A DNA stretch of 64,000 nt from Tectiglobus diatomicola (GTDB lineage Bacteria; Pseudomonadota; Alphaproteobacteria; Rhizobiales; Hyphomicrobiaceae): positions 62,001 to 126,000 of the forward strand of contig JAZDSJ010000011.1 in assembly GCA_039583345.1 (NCBI GenBank), read 5' to 3'. Positions 29,204 through 38,709 of this stretch are shown here, piece after piece. Made by a program: the position numbers and the translations under genes. How positions within the stretch are numbered: the stretch's first letter is position 1; each line of letters begins with the position of its first letter. The notes below the pieces were generated by a model. That model did not search any database. It had not been told where the DNA came from and saw only the letters and a list, made by a program, of their open reading frames with translations.

Positions 29204-30100
29204 CTAGGTTGATAACGTAACAGGATTAGGATTTACTTCTAACATGTAATCGTGAAGCATATTTTCAGTTATTTGACTTGGTTTAAAGGTATATTGCCCA
29301 ATATCTTTAATTGCTGTTACTTCTGCTGCTGTACCAACCATGAAGCACTCCTCAAAATCATCTAACTCTTCTGGCATTATAACACGGTCTATGCATTTAT
29401 AACCGCGCTTTGCAGCAAGCTCTATAATGGTTTGTCGCGTTATGCCATCGAGAAAGCAATCGGGTTTAGGTGAATGTAGTTCCTGTCCACGTACAAAAAA
29501 TATATTACCACTAGTACATTCTGCTATGCGTCCTCTCCAATCAAGCATCAGAGCTTCAACACAGCCTAGTCTTTCAGCACGATTTTTCTCAATTGTGCCG
29601 ATCATATAAAGTCCCGTTGCTTTAGTCTTTACTGGGGCTGTCAAAGGATCGGGACGGCGATATTTCGCCCAACACACTCGGATTCCTTTTAGGCGTTCTT
29701 GAACGGGAAAATAAGAATCCCAATCCCAGGCAGCAATCGCAATATTTGTCCTACCATTACGCGCTGATACTCCCATCGTATCACTTCCACGCCAAGCTAT
29801 CGGGCGCACATAACAATCAGAAAGCTGATTCTCTATAACTACCTGTTGAGTTGCTTGATTTATTTCCTGTACCGTGTAGGGAATCTCAAAATCTAATTCT
29901 CGAGCACCATCAATCAGACGTTGAGAATGGTCGGTAATTTTATATATTTTACCATTGTATGCCCGCTCTCCCTCAAACACTGCGCTAGCATAGTGTAAAC
30001 CGTGAGATAGCACGTGAAGTTTAGCTTCTCGCCACGGTACTAAGTCTCCATTTAACCAAATTAATCCATCACGATCATCATAGGGAAGCATGTCAGACAT
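29204..30100 (-). CDS. ilvE: Branched-chain amino acid aminotransferase
   Basis: The protein has 298 residues from the ATG at 30100. A TTG-started extension to 30184 is not family-like, whereas homologues begin near the LPYDDRDG..W pattern. It is a fold type IV PLP enzyme: LHYASAVFEGERAY near 35-48, catalytic K160 in TKATGLYMI, MLDWRGRIAECTSGNIFF near 185-202, and LDGITRQT in the cofactor phosphate region. It moves the amino group between glutamate and the 2-oxo acids of leucine, isoleucine and valine in the cytosol. The gene is isolated, with large gaps on both sides. Confidence 0.94.
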   Translation of the reverse strand: MSDMLPYDDRDGLIWLNGDLVPWREAKLHVLSHGLHYASAVFEGERAYNGKIYKITDHSQRLIDGARELDFEIPYTVQEINQATQQVVIENQLSDCYVRPIAWRGSDTMGVSARNGRTNIAIAAWDWDSYFPVQERLKGIRVCWAKYRRPDPLTAPVKTKATGLYMIGTIEKNRAERLGCVEALMLDWRGRIAECTSGNIFFVRGQELHSPKPDCFLDGITRQTIIELAAKRGYKCIDRVIMPEELDDFEECFMVGTAAEVTAIKDIGQYTFKPSQITENMLHDYMLEVNPNPVTLST

Positions 30101-31166
30101 AAAATCTTGAGTCCTAGTATAAAGAAAACATGTGTTCTCATTATTAAAATTTTGCAAACTTGAAGTTCTAAGTAAACTAATCAAAAACCATTAGCAACAG
30201 ACTTAGACAATTCATGATATACACTTTTCAAGCTAGCTATCAAATACTACAAATTGTTTCTATAAATTTGGAGTAAATTTATGCACTAATCGCTGATTTG
30301 ATGTAAGTTATTTACAAAAGGCAAAAATGTAGGTGCAATAGTGCTAAATAACATATATTATTTAGTACTATCTACATGTGTAGATCTTACAGCTAAGGTT
30401 TTCTTATACTTGATATATAATCCTTTTAGTAGAGATCAATTTTGAATATCATATTTTTGATCGTTGTGTAGGATAGATCGTTTCTAAATAATTAGTAAAA
30501 CTCTATGTTGTAAGACATAGTCTTATATGAGATTTAAAAAAGCTAAGAAAGTAGTCGAGTTGAGTATAAACTTTGAAGACATTCAAAGATGAAAATCACT
30601 CTATTCCAAAGAAAAAAATTAAAAATTCTTCATTTCATCAATAATACTGATAATTTTTATTTCGTTGTTCTAGTGAAGTATATAAAAAAAATTAATAGTG
30701 ATTGTTTAATGTTGTTTATCATAAATATCATTACAGAATCTCCTAATCATTTACACTACGCTTTCATTATGGATGGTGATTAGTGTTTTACAACTTGTCT
30801 GCTTTCTGTCCTTCTAACAAGGCGTTTGGGTTGTTAAATCAAGGTAATCTTTGTGGCTGTGATTAGGATAATTCAAAGATTAGTCTGTTATGAGTTGTTT
30901 TTAGAAACAGATGATATCTGGTGAAATGGATAGGATTCGTTCGTGACCTATAAAGTATATTATATGTTCGACATACATTTGAACTTCAAGTAAGAATCCT
31001 GTGGTTCTCCAAAAATCTGTACAGACTGCGCGGAGACGATCAGAGCAATAATGGGAATTAGATGTGTTCAAATTGAAATTTAAGATCCTAGATTAGGACA
31101 AATCTTTCTTATTAACATTTGATATATTTTGTTAAATATGACGTTAGTGCTTTATATTGATCGTAC
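30101..31166. other. Gene-free gap upstream of ilvE and downstream of the twin ATPase
   Basis: This is about 1.07 kb. A 64-codon plus-strand frame at 30589-30783 is AT-rich and ends NHLHYAFIMDGD. That faintly recalls the first residues of undecaprenyl diphosphate synthase (H.A.IMDGN), but the following sequence does not continue the match. From about 30800 to 31060 the GC content rises slightly, without an open frame. Confidence 0.4.
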
Positions 31167-34100
31167 TTACTGAAGATCAAAAAGTTTTAACTGCTTTTGA
31201 TCTTGGCCTCGAGTCTCGCGCGCAAGCTGTTCAATACGATTAAACGGCACCTGTTCAGCCGTTATGAGTGAACGTTGCGCTTTCATCGACCTAACAAGAC
31301 CTTCCTGCACCAGATGAAACTGCCCAACGGTCTGATGCGGCAAAACATTGGCAGGATCCAGACCACTCTCAGCCTGAAACGCTGCTTTAAGTTTACGTAA
31401 TGCAGTGTCTTCACGAACACGTCCAATAAACCATGATGTAATTTGATCACGAGATTTGTAATCGAGATCACCGGGTGATTGAGTGGCAAGTATTAGCCCA
31501 AGGCCTGCAGAGCGAGCGCGCTTTAGTAAACTTTGAAGTGGCTCAGCAGTTGCGGGTTTGGAATTTGCCGGAATGTAAAGATCTGCTTCATCAAACATTA
31601 CTACAGCTTGCAATTCATCATTTGGGTTTCTTTGACAAAAACGGAGTGTTTCTGAAAGGAATTGGGAAACCCAAAATAAAATATTTTCGTTATCACCTAA
31701 AAAGCCAGTGTAAATAATAGATAAGCGCGTGCGGCCAGGCCTCGCGTAATCTCCAAGTCCTAAAAGTGAATCCATACTAAGGCTTTCACCGCATGTATCG
31801 AATAGTGCTGCATTACGATATCGCAAACTATCTAACTGTGCGACCAGATCACGGCGTATTTTACCTGAAGGATCCATGCGTTGAGTTGAGTCGGAGAGCT
31901 CAGGATCCTCATCTTCTAAAAATGTTATCAAATCCGTCAGTGACACCTCATTGCTAGAGCGCGAACCTAAAATGCGAAGTGCTACTGATAAAGTCCCTGA
32001 CTGTTTTTGATGCATGGCCGATTTTTTCATATGCAGCATATCACCTAGTGCTACAGCCGATAGGTTTGCTAGTAACTGCTGCTCATAACTTGGTAGCTCT
32101 CCGACCCCATTTGGAAGTAACGTAATAGAAATAGGCCGGCCTGATGAACGACCTGGAGTATAAACTGCAACATCGATAGCTTCACCTAACCTTTCGCGCT
32201 CCAAAGCACGTTCTGAAGATTCATCTTGGACAGCTCGCCATACATCTGGATTCGCGTAACTGCAGAGATCACCTTTACGATCTATGAGAACAGCAGGAAT
32301 GCCATGAGCTAAAAATTGTTCAATCAGGCTCAATGCTAATGTTGTTTTACCAGAACCAGAACCACCTAAAACTGCTGAGTGACGTTTCATAACTCCTTTA
32401 TTCAATGTGATCGGTCGATTGGCATGTAGCTCACGACCAGCAAATATACTATTTGTATTACAACCGTTTTCATCAAGTAAAATAGATATAGGTACATCGT
32501 CATTATCTGCAGGAGGCGATGGTAATGAAGGTGCATTGCCCCAGCCAAGCCAATCTGCCCATGGCGCACCTGAGCTAGTTGCAGTTTTTTCGCCAGGAAT
32601 CATTGCTGGTAGATGGGATTGTGACTCTGGAGCCGAAGGTAGGAATTGCTGATTAATGTCCTCGACTAAAGAAGATGGAATCTCGGGATGGGAAGTGAAT
32701 TTCAGGGCAGTGTCTTTAAGGCCTTTACTCATTAAAGGCTGCCCAAGTAGGTCAAGGCGCAAAATGTGAACAATCAAACTTAGACTAGATAACATTTTAG
32801 CATACGAAAACCACTCGACAAAACCAGGATCATTACTATGATGACTATAAAAATTTTGTATCATCAAGAGGTAAATCCATTCTGAAATCGGGACCAGTGT
32901 CGGACGCCCCCCAGATTCGCGAAATTTACTGTAAGCCTGAGCTGTTTGATTTTTACGCTTAGGTGGAAATTCACTAGAGCGCAACATAAAACACGCCTGA
33001 TCGCTCATGGTGCTCAAAACTTTATCAAGCTGTCGTTTAAAACCACCACCTTGAGTAGGGCGATTACATAAGTAAACACGTGAACGATATATATGACTTG
33101 TTGGATGCTTAACCAACACATCCATTGCTGGTAAGTCGTCTGATATATCTAATGTTTCAATAGTAACACTTATGTCTCCTTGCCATTCTTCAGACACTAG
33201 ATTAATACTTGCCCTCAGAAGATCCAATAAATCCTTATCTGCGTCAGACAGCTCAGCATCAAACGCATTACAAAAGTGGTCCCACATTTCAGAGTAATCA
33301 TGCTTAAAATGTGACGACTTCTCTTCGCTGTCTGCTGCTAGTCCAAGCGCAGCTGCAAGCTTAGAAATAAACCCTGTTTCTCTTGCAGTTAAATATTTAT
33401 CTTTAGTTAAAGCCTTGTTTTTATCCGGATGAGCATGCTTTGATGGATTTTCAGCAGTTTTTCTCTGTTCATTAACTCGAGAGGGAATTTGATCTGTCTG
33501 CAGATATGTTTGGGCATGCTCAAGTAGTCGTCTTGTAGTAAGCCCAGAAAACTCTTCAAAAAATTTTGCCCCGAAAATAACATTGGCGTCAGGTGAAATT
33601 GTAAGATCCGTGTGTTTTGAAACTTCAAATTCTAATCGTTTTTCAATGATCTGATGAGCCTCAGCTGAAGTGCGTTTCTCGTTCAATGCTACAGGACCTG
33701 CTTTTTCTATACGGTCGATATAAGATTGATGTAAAGCAGAACGAGCTTGCTTGTAGAATTCTTCAAGGATAGTGACAATTATAATTGCATTCGGCACACG
33801 ACTTGCGATTTGCATTAAGTTGCTCATAGCCTTTACAAAGCGATCTTGTGAATCCTCAAAATTACGCAAGTCTTCTAATTGATCTACACAAAAAACAAGA
33901 GCAGAATCATCAACAGCTGAAGCAATAGCACCTAACGCTTCGATAATTTCGAAAGCGTGACTGTCGCCAGTATTAGCATCTAGTGCTCGAACACTACTTC
34001 CACTGAGTTCATTTAATTCCCGGGCACATAAGTATTGGCGAATTCTCTGATCTAAACGCGGATCACGCCTCGCTAGATAAAGCAGTGCTCTGATGACATT

Positions 34101-34673
34101 TATGTCTAGCTCCTTACCTGCAAATCGCTGACTTACTACAATATCATCCCCTAAATTAAGAACTAAAATTGCGAGTTCAGTATCGTCAAGCGTAGATTCT
34201 CGTAGTTTTTTACTCTCTTCAATCGGTAAAGTAGAATCAATCATAAGTCGAGACAGACGCGCAAGACCGCTTTCGGTTGATCCGGTCTTTAGACCGTCAG
34301 GGTCGTAAGGTTTTTCCAAGGAATGGATCAACCTTCGTAAAAAATAATCTGGATAGCTAGAAATATCAGGTGTCATCTGAGCATAACCAAAATACGCCAT
34401 AAATTTTCGATGCGCACCAGTGCGTAATGCCCGAATTAAATGAGTTTTACCTGCACCAGATTCTCCGTGGAATAGAAGAATACGTGGTTGACTTGCAGCC
34501 TCACCAGCTGCTACTAACTTTAGAAGATCATCAAATTTGTCGCGAGCCACGTGATGTATACTTGGCACGTCTGCAGGGTCGGCTTGCCATATGTCGTCTT
34601 CCCACGTTATAGAATTTTCAAATGCGGCAGCTAGCTTACTTGAAGTGGATACTTGTTGTATTGCAACCTTCAT
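31167..34673 (-). CDS. Large two-module P-loop ATPase: AAA/STAND-like N-terminus plus HerA/VirB4-like C-terminus
   Basis: The protein has 1168 residues from ATG 34673; a TTG two codons earlier would give 1170, the numbering used here. Module 1 (about 60-400) has Walker A HGESGAGKT (71-79), Walker B LVFCVDQLED (261-270), and a winged-helix-like region to about 395, as in Orc/STAND ATPases. The middle (about 400-720) is a charged linker plus an unrecognised helical domain. Module 2 (about 750-1170) has Walker A GGSGSGKTT (772-780), VLIDRKGD, Walker B VVMFDEAD (1026-1033), a sensor ILATQSP (1064-1069), and a likely arginine finger near 1054-1056. These resemble HerA/FtsK pumping ATPases. There is no signal or membrane helix. 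No nuclease (NurA, Sir2, Cap4 type) lies beside it. Base composition is like the housekeeping genes. Function unknown. Confidence 0.8.
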   Translation of the reverse strand: MKVAIQQVSTSSKLAAAFENSITWEDDIWQADPADVPSIHHVARDKFDDLLKLVAAGEAASQPRILLFHGESGAGKTHLIRALRTGAHRKFMAYFGYAQMTPDISSYPDYFLRRLIHSLEKPYDPDGLKTGSTESGLARLSRLMIDSTLPIEESKKLRESTLDDTELAILVLNLGDDIVVSQRFAGKELDINVIRALLYLARRDPRLDQRIRQYLCARELNELSGSSVRALDANTGDSHAFEIIEALGAIASAVDDSALVFCVDQLEDLRNFEDSQDRFVKAMSNLMQIASRVPNAIIIVTILEEFYKQARSALHQSYIDRIEKAGPVALNEKRTSAEAHQIIEKRLEFEVSKHTDLTISPDANVIFGAKFFEEFSGLTTRRLLEHAQTYLQTDQIPSRVNEQRKTAENPSKHAHPDKNKALTKDKYLTARETGFISKLAAALGLAADSEEKSSHFKHDYSEMWDHFCNAFDAELSDADKDLLDLLRASINLVSEEWQGDISVTIETLDISDDLPAMDVLVKHPTSHIYRSRVYLCNRPTQGGGFKRQLDKVLSTMSDQACFMLRSSEFPPKRKNQTAQAYSKFRESGGRPTLVPISEWIYLLMIQNFYSHHSNDPGFVEWFSYAKMLSSLSLIVHILRLDLLGQPLMSKGLKDTALKFTSHPEIPSSLVEDINQQFLPSAPESQSHLPAMIPGEKTATSSGAPWADWLGWGNAPSLPSPPADNDDVPISILLDENGCNTNSIFAGRELHANRPITLNKGVMKRHSAVLGGSGSGKTTLALSLIEQFLAHGIPAVLIDRKGDLCSYANPDVWRAVQDESSERALERERLGEAIDVAVYTPGRSSGRPISITLLPNGVGELPSYEQQLLANLSAVALGDMLHMKKSAMHQKQSGTLSVALRILGSRSSNEVSLTDLITFLEDEDPELSDSTQRMDPSGKIRRDLVAQLDSLRYRNAALFDTCGESLSMDSLLGLGDYARPGRTRLSIIYTGFLGDNENILFWVSQFLSETLRFCQRNPNDELQAVVMFDEADLYIPANSKPATAEPLQSLLKRARSAGLGLILATQSPGDLDYKSRDQITSWFIGRVREDTALRKLKAAFQAESGLDPANVLPHQTVGQFHLVQEGLVRSMKAQRSLITAEQVPFNRIEQLARETRGQDQKQLKLFDLQ

Positions 34674-35468
34674 TGACAATTCATTCCAGCATTAGCCGGA
34701 TCCCTCAACATTAACTGGGTTTTAACTATTAGCTTTTTACACCTGATTAATGAGATCAAAGAAACTGTGAGTGTCGCTTGAAGAACATAAATTTATGATA
34801 CGATATTACGATATACAGAGCACTCTCAAGTTCTCGTTTTTACTACGACACTTTTATACTATTTACATTAGCTACTAAACGCATTAACAAAGACGTATAG
34901 CAAGCAAATGCAGTTGGTACGTAAGATATCAACCTACATATCTTTTTTTGAGATTCTTTGAGTCTTACTTTCAATAGCTAACTTGTTAAAGTAATCACAC
35001 AAAAAAGTTTGAACTTGTTTCCAATAAGACTTACATCAGTGAATTCATAGAACCATTCAAACAGCTTGTACTGTCACGCTATAACAAGGTGATTTTGCTT
35101 CAAAATTATACGAAAAACTTCAGGCGCAAGGCAGAACTTAGTAAAGCGCTAATATACACGTCTCGTTTAAACAACACTTTGCTTATCACTAAAGCTTGCA
35201 ACGTAACATAACACAAAACAATGTTGCTACTATTGCACAGAGCACGCATAGGTAACTTTTTTCAGAATTCCTGGTATCTTACATAAGTATATATACATCA
35301 GAAATGTATTAATCAACACGAATCAATGTAACTTTATTTATATTACAATGATTTGCTGTCAAAAGTCCAATACTGTGCAGTAAGATGATAAAAACACCAC
35401 TAGTTATACAATAAATCAACATTATCGTTAGGAATTAGAATTAACTATTAAATTTGTATATATACAAG
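34674..35468. other. Gene-free gap between ispDF and the twin ATPase
   Basis: This is about 795 bases with no credible frame. In related genomes genes such as cinA or pgpA often follow ispDF; no trace of them is readable here. Confidence 0.45.
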
Positions 35469-36641
35469 TTAACTTTGGTATATTGTTGCCAAAGCTAAAG
35501 CAGCAATACCTTCACGTCGCCCTGTAAATCCTAAGGTTTCAGTAGTAGTTGCTTTCACTGAAACTTTTTTGCGTTCTATTTGCAGAATACTAGCTAATCT
35601 TATACACATTTCGTTACGGTAAGGATCTATTTTAGGAGCTTCACATACAATAGTAATATCGACATTTAGTATGTGCCCGTTATGCTTCGCAAGTTGTTCT
35701 GCGGCGTGCTGCAAAAAAATATCCGAGGAAGCTGATCGCCATTTATCATCAGATGGTGGAAAATGATAACCTATATCACCCTCGCTTAAAGCTCCGTAAA
35801 TTGCATCTGTAAGCGCATGCATTGCCACATCTGCGTCAGAATGGCCCTTCAAGCTTTGATTGTGAGGAATTCGTACACCACATAACCAGACATGGTCTCC
35901 AGAAGCAAACTTATGAACGTCATAACCTTGACCAACTCGAATTTGTGATGTTGTAGGTTGCAAATATTCTTCAGCTAAGACAAGGTCTTCTGCGGTTGTT
36001 ATTTTAAAGTTCGTTTGGCTGTTTTCCACAAGGCTAACTCTCATACCATGAAACTCTGCAACTGAGGAATCATCTGTAAAATCAGTTTTTGTTAATTTTC
36101 TGGCATTACGGTGTGCGCTAAGAATTTTAGAAAACATAAAAGCCTGTGGCGTTTGTGCTCGCCATAAATTCGAGCGATCTACTGTTGATTCAACTGTACA
36201 TGATTGTCGTTGCGATTTTTTCAAAGTGTCATAAACAGGATGTGCTGCTATTGCCCCTTCGGCTTTATCTAGTGCAGCAATTACAGCTGAAATCGTGTGT
36301 GGTTCAACTAAAGGACGGGCAGCATCGTGAATTACTATAATTGTTGGATTGGCTAGTTGCAAGGCCTTTAGTCCAGCTAGTACTGACTCCTGCCGTGTTG
36401 CTCCACCGAAGACAGGTGAGCAAGTGGAATTTTGTATATCTGGTGGTAATGAAGCATAAAGTTCTGTATCATCTGGATGTATCACTACCTGAACTAGATC
36501 AATCATCTCATGCTTAAGAAAAGTACGCAAAGTACGTGACAGCATGGCTTCGCCAGCTAATTTAGCATATTGTTTTGGAGTTGGATCACATTTTCGTGCT
36601 CGCATGCCACGTCCAGCGGCCATTATTAATGCTGCAATCAT
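35469..36641 (-). CDS. ispDF: Bifunctional IspD/IspF enzyme of the MEP isoprenoid pathway
   Basis: The protein has 390 residues, a fusion seen in many alphaproteobacteria. The IspD half (1-225) shows AAGRGMRARKCDPTPKQY near 8-25, the HDAARP motif (105-110), RAQTPQAF (161-168) and DFTDD. It attaches CMP to 2-C-methylerythritol 4-phosphate. The IspF half (232-390) has metal ligands D241 and H243 in GYDVHKF, H275, and SEGDIGYHFPP. It cyclises the later intermediate with release of CMP. ATG 36641 lies directly after the gap that separates it from the divergent ntrB region. Confidence 0.96.
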   Translation of the reverse strand: MIAALIMAAGRGMRARKCDPTPKQYAKLAGEAMLSRTLRTFLKHEMIDLVQVVIHPDDTELYASLPPDIQNSTCSPVFGGATRQESVLAGLKALQLANPTIIVIHDAARPLVEPHTISAVIAALDKAEGAIAAHPVYDTLKKSQRQSCTVESTVDRSNLWRAQTPQAFMFSKILSAHRNARKLTKTDFTDDSSVAEFHGMRVSLVENSQTNFKITTAEDLVLAEEYLQPTTSQIRVGQGYDVHKFASGDHVWLCGVRIPHNQSLKGHSDADVAMHALTDAIYGALSEGDIGYHFPPSDDKWRSASSDIFLQHAAEQLAKHNGHILNVDITIVCEAPKIDPYRNEMCIRLASILQIERKKVSVKATTTETLGFTGRREGIAALALATIYQS

Positions 36642-37182
36642 GGGCTCTATTTATGTTTTTTGCACTGATAACTGAATTTAAATGTAAGGTCATTTGACAA
36701 TTTTTTTCAAAATAACTTGCTCTACATAGCAATATCCTGACTTGAAATAAATATCTAGAAGTACTTATTTAAATCTCAAAACTTTTGATAAATACTTTCA
36801 TAAAAATTACGATTTAACACCAATACTAATATGGTTTTGATCGTATTTGAATTACTTTCTATGTTTTGAATTTACCACTTTCCGAAGTGAAATTTAGTGT
36901 GGTAGGAAATATATCTCTAGGTTTTCTGCCGGTGAATATACACATTTATTAGATATATTATGCAATTTTTAAATAGAAGACATGTTACATTCAGGTTAAA
37001 TACGGTAACACAAGGTGTTTGGATTTGAATTCAAAATTTATCTTTAAAATTTTGAATTATTTAAGGTCATTGCAGCAAATATAAATTTTATGGTTATTAT
37101 TTATGTTCAGTCAGTTTGAATGTTACACTATTTATGCAACTAAACTGACCAGACTTGCTGCAGCTTTGGATTAGGTGTTAGC
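36642..37182. other. Gap between divergent ispDF and the ntrB region
   Basis: This is about 540 AT-rich bases. Promoters for both directions must lie here. Neither a -24/-12 sigma-54 element nor a clear -35/-10 pair could be fixed by eye. dusB, which usually precedes ntrB, is missing. Confidence 0.45.
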
Positions 37183-37554
37183 ATGTTATTCGTCTGTAGA
37201 TGTAATATTACACAATTTTTTGAGCATCAGACGTATTGGGGATTGATTTGCACTATTAAAAATGCCGTAAAGGAACGGTTTTCTAGGATTTTACTTGACT
37301 ATAATTACATATGCCGTGTTGCAATAAGTCTTATTTCTGTTTTTCGTATGAAAAATATTAATAAAGTATTTTTACTTAGTTACAATGCACTGGTTTCACT
37401 CAAATTCTGCAAATGCATTATATACTCCAAAATAATGCTTGATAAGATTTTTAATGACTCAATGAATAAGTGCAATTCATACATAGGGCAGGATGTGACT
37501 GAGCCACTTAACGATTTGATGAAGCGCATTAAGAACTGTGAGGTTGCAGAATGA
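37183..37554 (+). CDS. Small unknown protein overlapping ntrB (or relict of a lost gene)
   Basis: The frame has 123 codons, with ATG preceded by TAGGTG. Its stop overlaps the ntrB start (ATGA). The product is rich in K, I, N, F and cysteine and resembles no family I know. Hydrophobic patches are present but no clean signal peptide. Low-GC composition like the spacers argues for chance or decay. The overlap with ntrB and its position in the usual dusB slot argue that it may descend from the coding end of that gene, or be a small coupled gene. Confidence 0.3.
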   Translation: MLFVCRCNITQFFEHQTYWGLICTIKNAVKERFSRILLDYNYICRVAISLISVFRMKNINKVFLLSYNALVSLKFCKCIIYSKIMLDKIFNDSMNKCNSYIGQDVTEPLNDLMKRIKNCEVAE

Positions 37555-38690
37555 CCTTACATGCTAACAAAACAATCAGGAAAACGTCTAATGATACAGC
37601 ACAGGAAATAAATGATTATGGGGTCATCCTCGAAGCTATTCCCCATCCTCTAATTCTAATTGGTGTGAATGATAGGATTGAATTTGCTAATCACTCTGCT
37701 GAACTTTTTCTAGGTGCAAGTGAAACAATTCTGAAACGTGGCCGTCTCCAAGATATTCTTACATTTGGGTGTCCGCTTCTGTCTTTAGTTGATCAGGTTC
37801 GCCACAATGGAAAAACAGTCAATGAATATGGCATTAAAATCTTTGTGCCTCGCACCCGCAACACAAGACTTGTTGATGTTTATGCAGGTGTTGTGATCGA
37901 CGGAACACAGCGAATTTTAGTTGTCGTTCACCAGCGCAGCATGGTGCAAATGATTAAAAGGCAACTCCAGAATCGATCAACAGCAAGGTCAGTATCTGGA
38001 ATGGCAGCTATGTTGTCTCATGAAATCAAAAACCCTCTGTCTGGGATTCGTGGTGCAGCACAATTGCTTGAACCGCAGTTGTCCGAAGAGGATCGCGGAT
38101 TGTCGCAATTAATTTGCGAAGAGACTGACAGGATACTCGTGTTACTTGATAAAATGGAGGCATTTGGGGAGCATTGTCAGCTATCCCGAGAACCCGTTAA
38201 TGTACACACAGTTCTAAAACATGTAAGGAAGGTAGCACAAGCAGGATTTGGAAGTACTATCACATTCAAAGAGAATTACGATCCCTCCCTTCCTCCTGTT
38301 ACTGGAGTACGGGATAGGCTTATACAAGCTTTTCTAAACCTAGTTAAAAACGCTTGCGAAGCGATAATTGAAGCTAACATTCCTGATGGTCAGGTGCAGA
38401 TATCTACTGCATTTCGCTCAGGTGTTAAGCTAAGACTTCCAGGTAGCGCTCCTCAGACTTCTCTGCCATTAGTTATTGAAATTGCAGACAATGGTTTAGG
38501 GATACCAGCTGGATTAGGTGCTCACCTTTTTGATCCTTTTGTTTCGTCAAAGTGTTCTGGGTCTGGTTTAGGTTTATCATTCGTTGCTAAGATTATTGAT
38601 GATCACGGTGGTACTATCGAATTCGAGCGTTTGGATAAGCAAACAATTTTTCGCGTTCTTATGCCACTTCATGATAGCATGAAGCAATAA
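37551..38690 (+). CDS. ntrB: Nitrogen regulation sensor kinase NtrB (GlnL)
   Basis: The protein has 379 residues. A PAS domain (about 25-135) is followed by the H-box SHEIKNPLSGIRGAAQLL with the phosphorylated H157. Then come an N-box (NLVKNACEAI), the G1 box (IADNGLGIP), and GSGLGLSFV. It lacks membrane segments, as expected for a cytoplasmic kinase controlled by PII. In the family it phosphorylates or dephosphorylates NtrC according to nitrogen status. It is 19 bases from ntrC. Confidence 0.95.
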   Translation: MTLHANKTIRKTSNDTAQEINDYGVILEAIPHPLILIGVNDRIEFANHSAELFLGASETILKRGRLQDILTFGCPLLSLVDQVRHNGKTVNEYGIKIFVPRTRNTRLVDVYAGVVIDGTQRILVVVHQRSMVQMIKRQLQNRSTARSVSGMAAMLSHEIKNPLSGIRGAAQLLEPQLSEEDRGLSQLICEETDRILVLLDKMEAFGEHCQLSREPVNVHTVLKHVRKVAQAGFGSTITFKENYDPSLPPVTGVRDRLIQAFLNLVKNACEAIIEANIPDGQVQISTAFRSGVKLRLPGSAPQTSLPLVIEIADNGLGIPAGLGAHLFDPFVSSKCSGSGLGLSFVAKIIDDHGGTIEFERLDKQTIFRVLMPLHDSMKQ

Positions 38691-38709
38691 ATTTGATTGG
38701 AGAGCAATA

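Noticed and set aside
30589..30783. 64-codon frame ending NHLHYAFIMDGD, resembling the start of undecaprenyl diphosphate synthase
   Set aside because: Only about eight residues agree. The downstream sequence in all frames does not continue the UppS pattern and the composition is that of spacer DNA.
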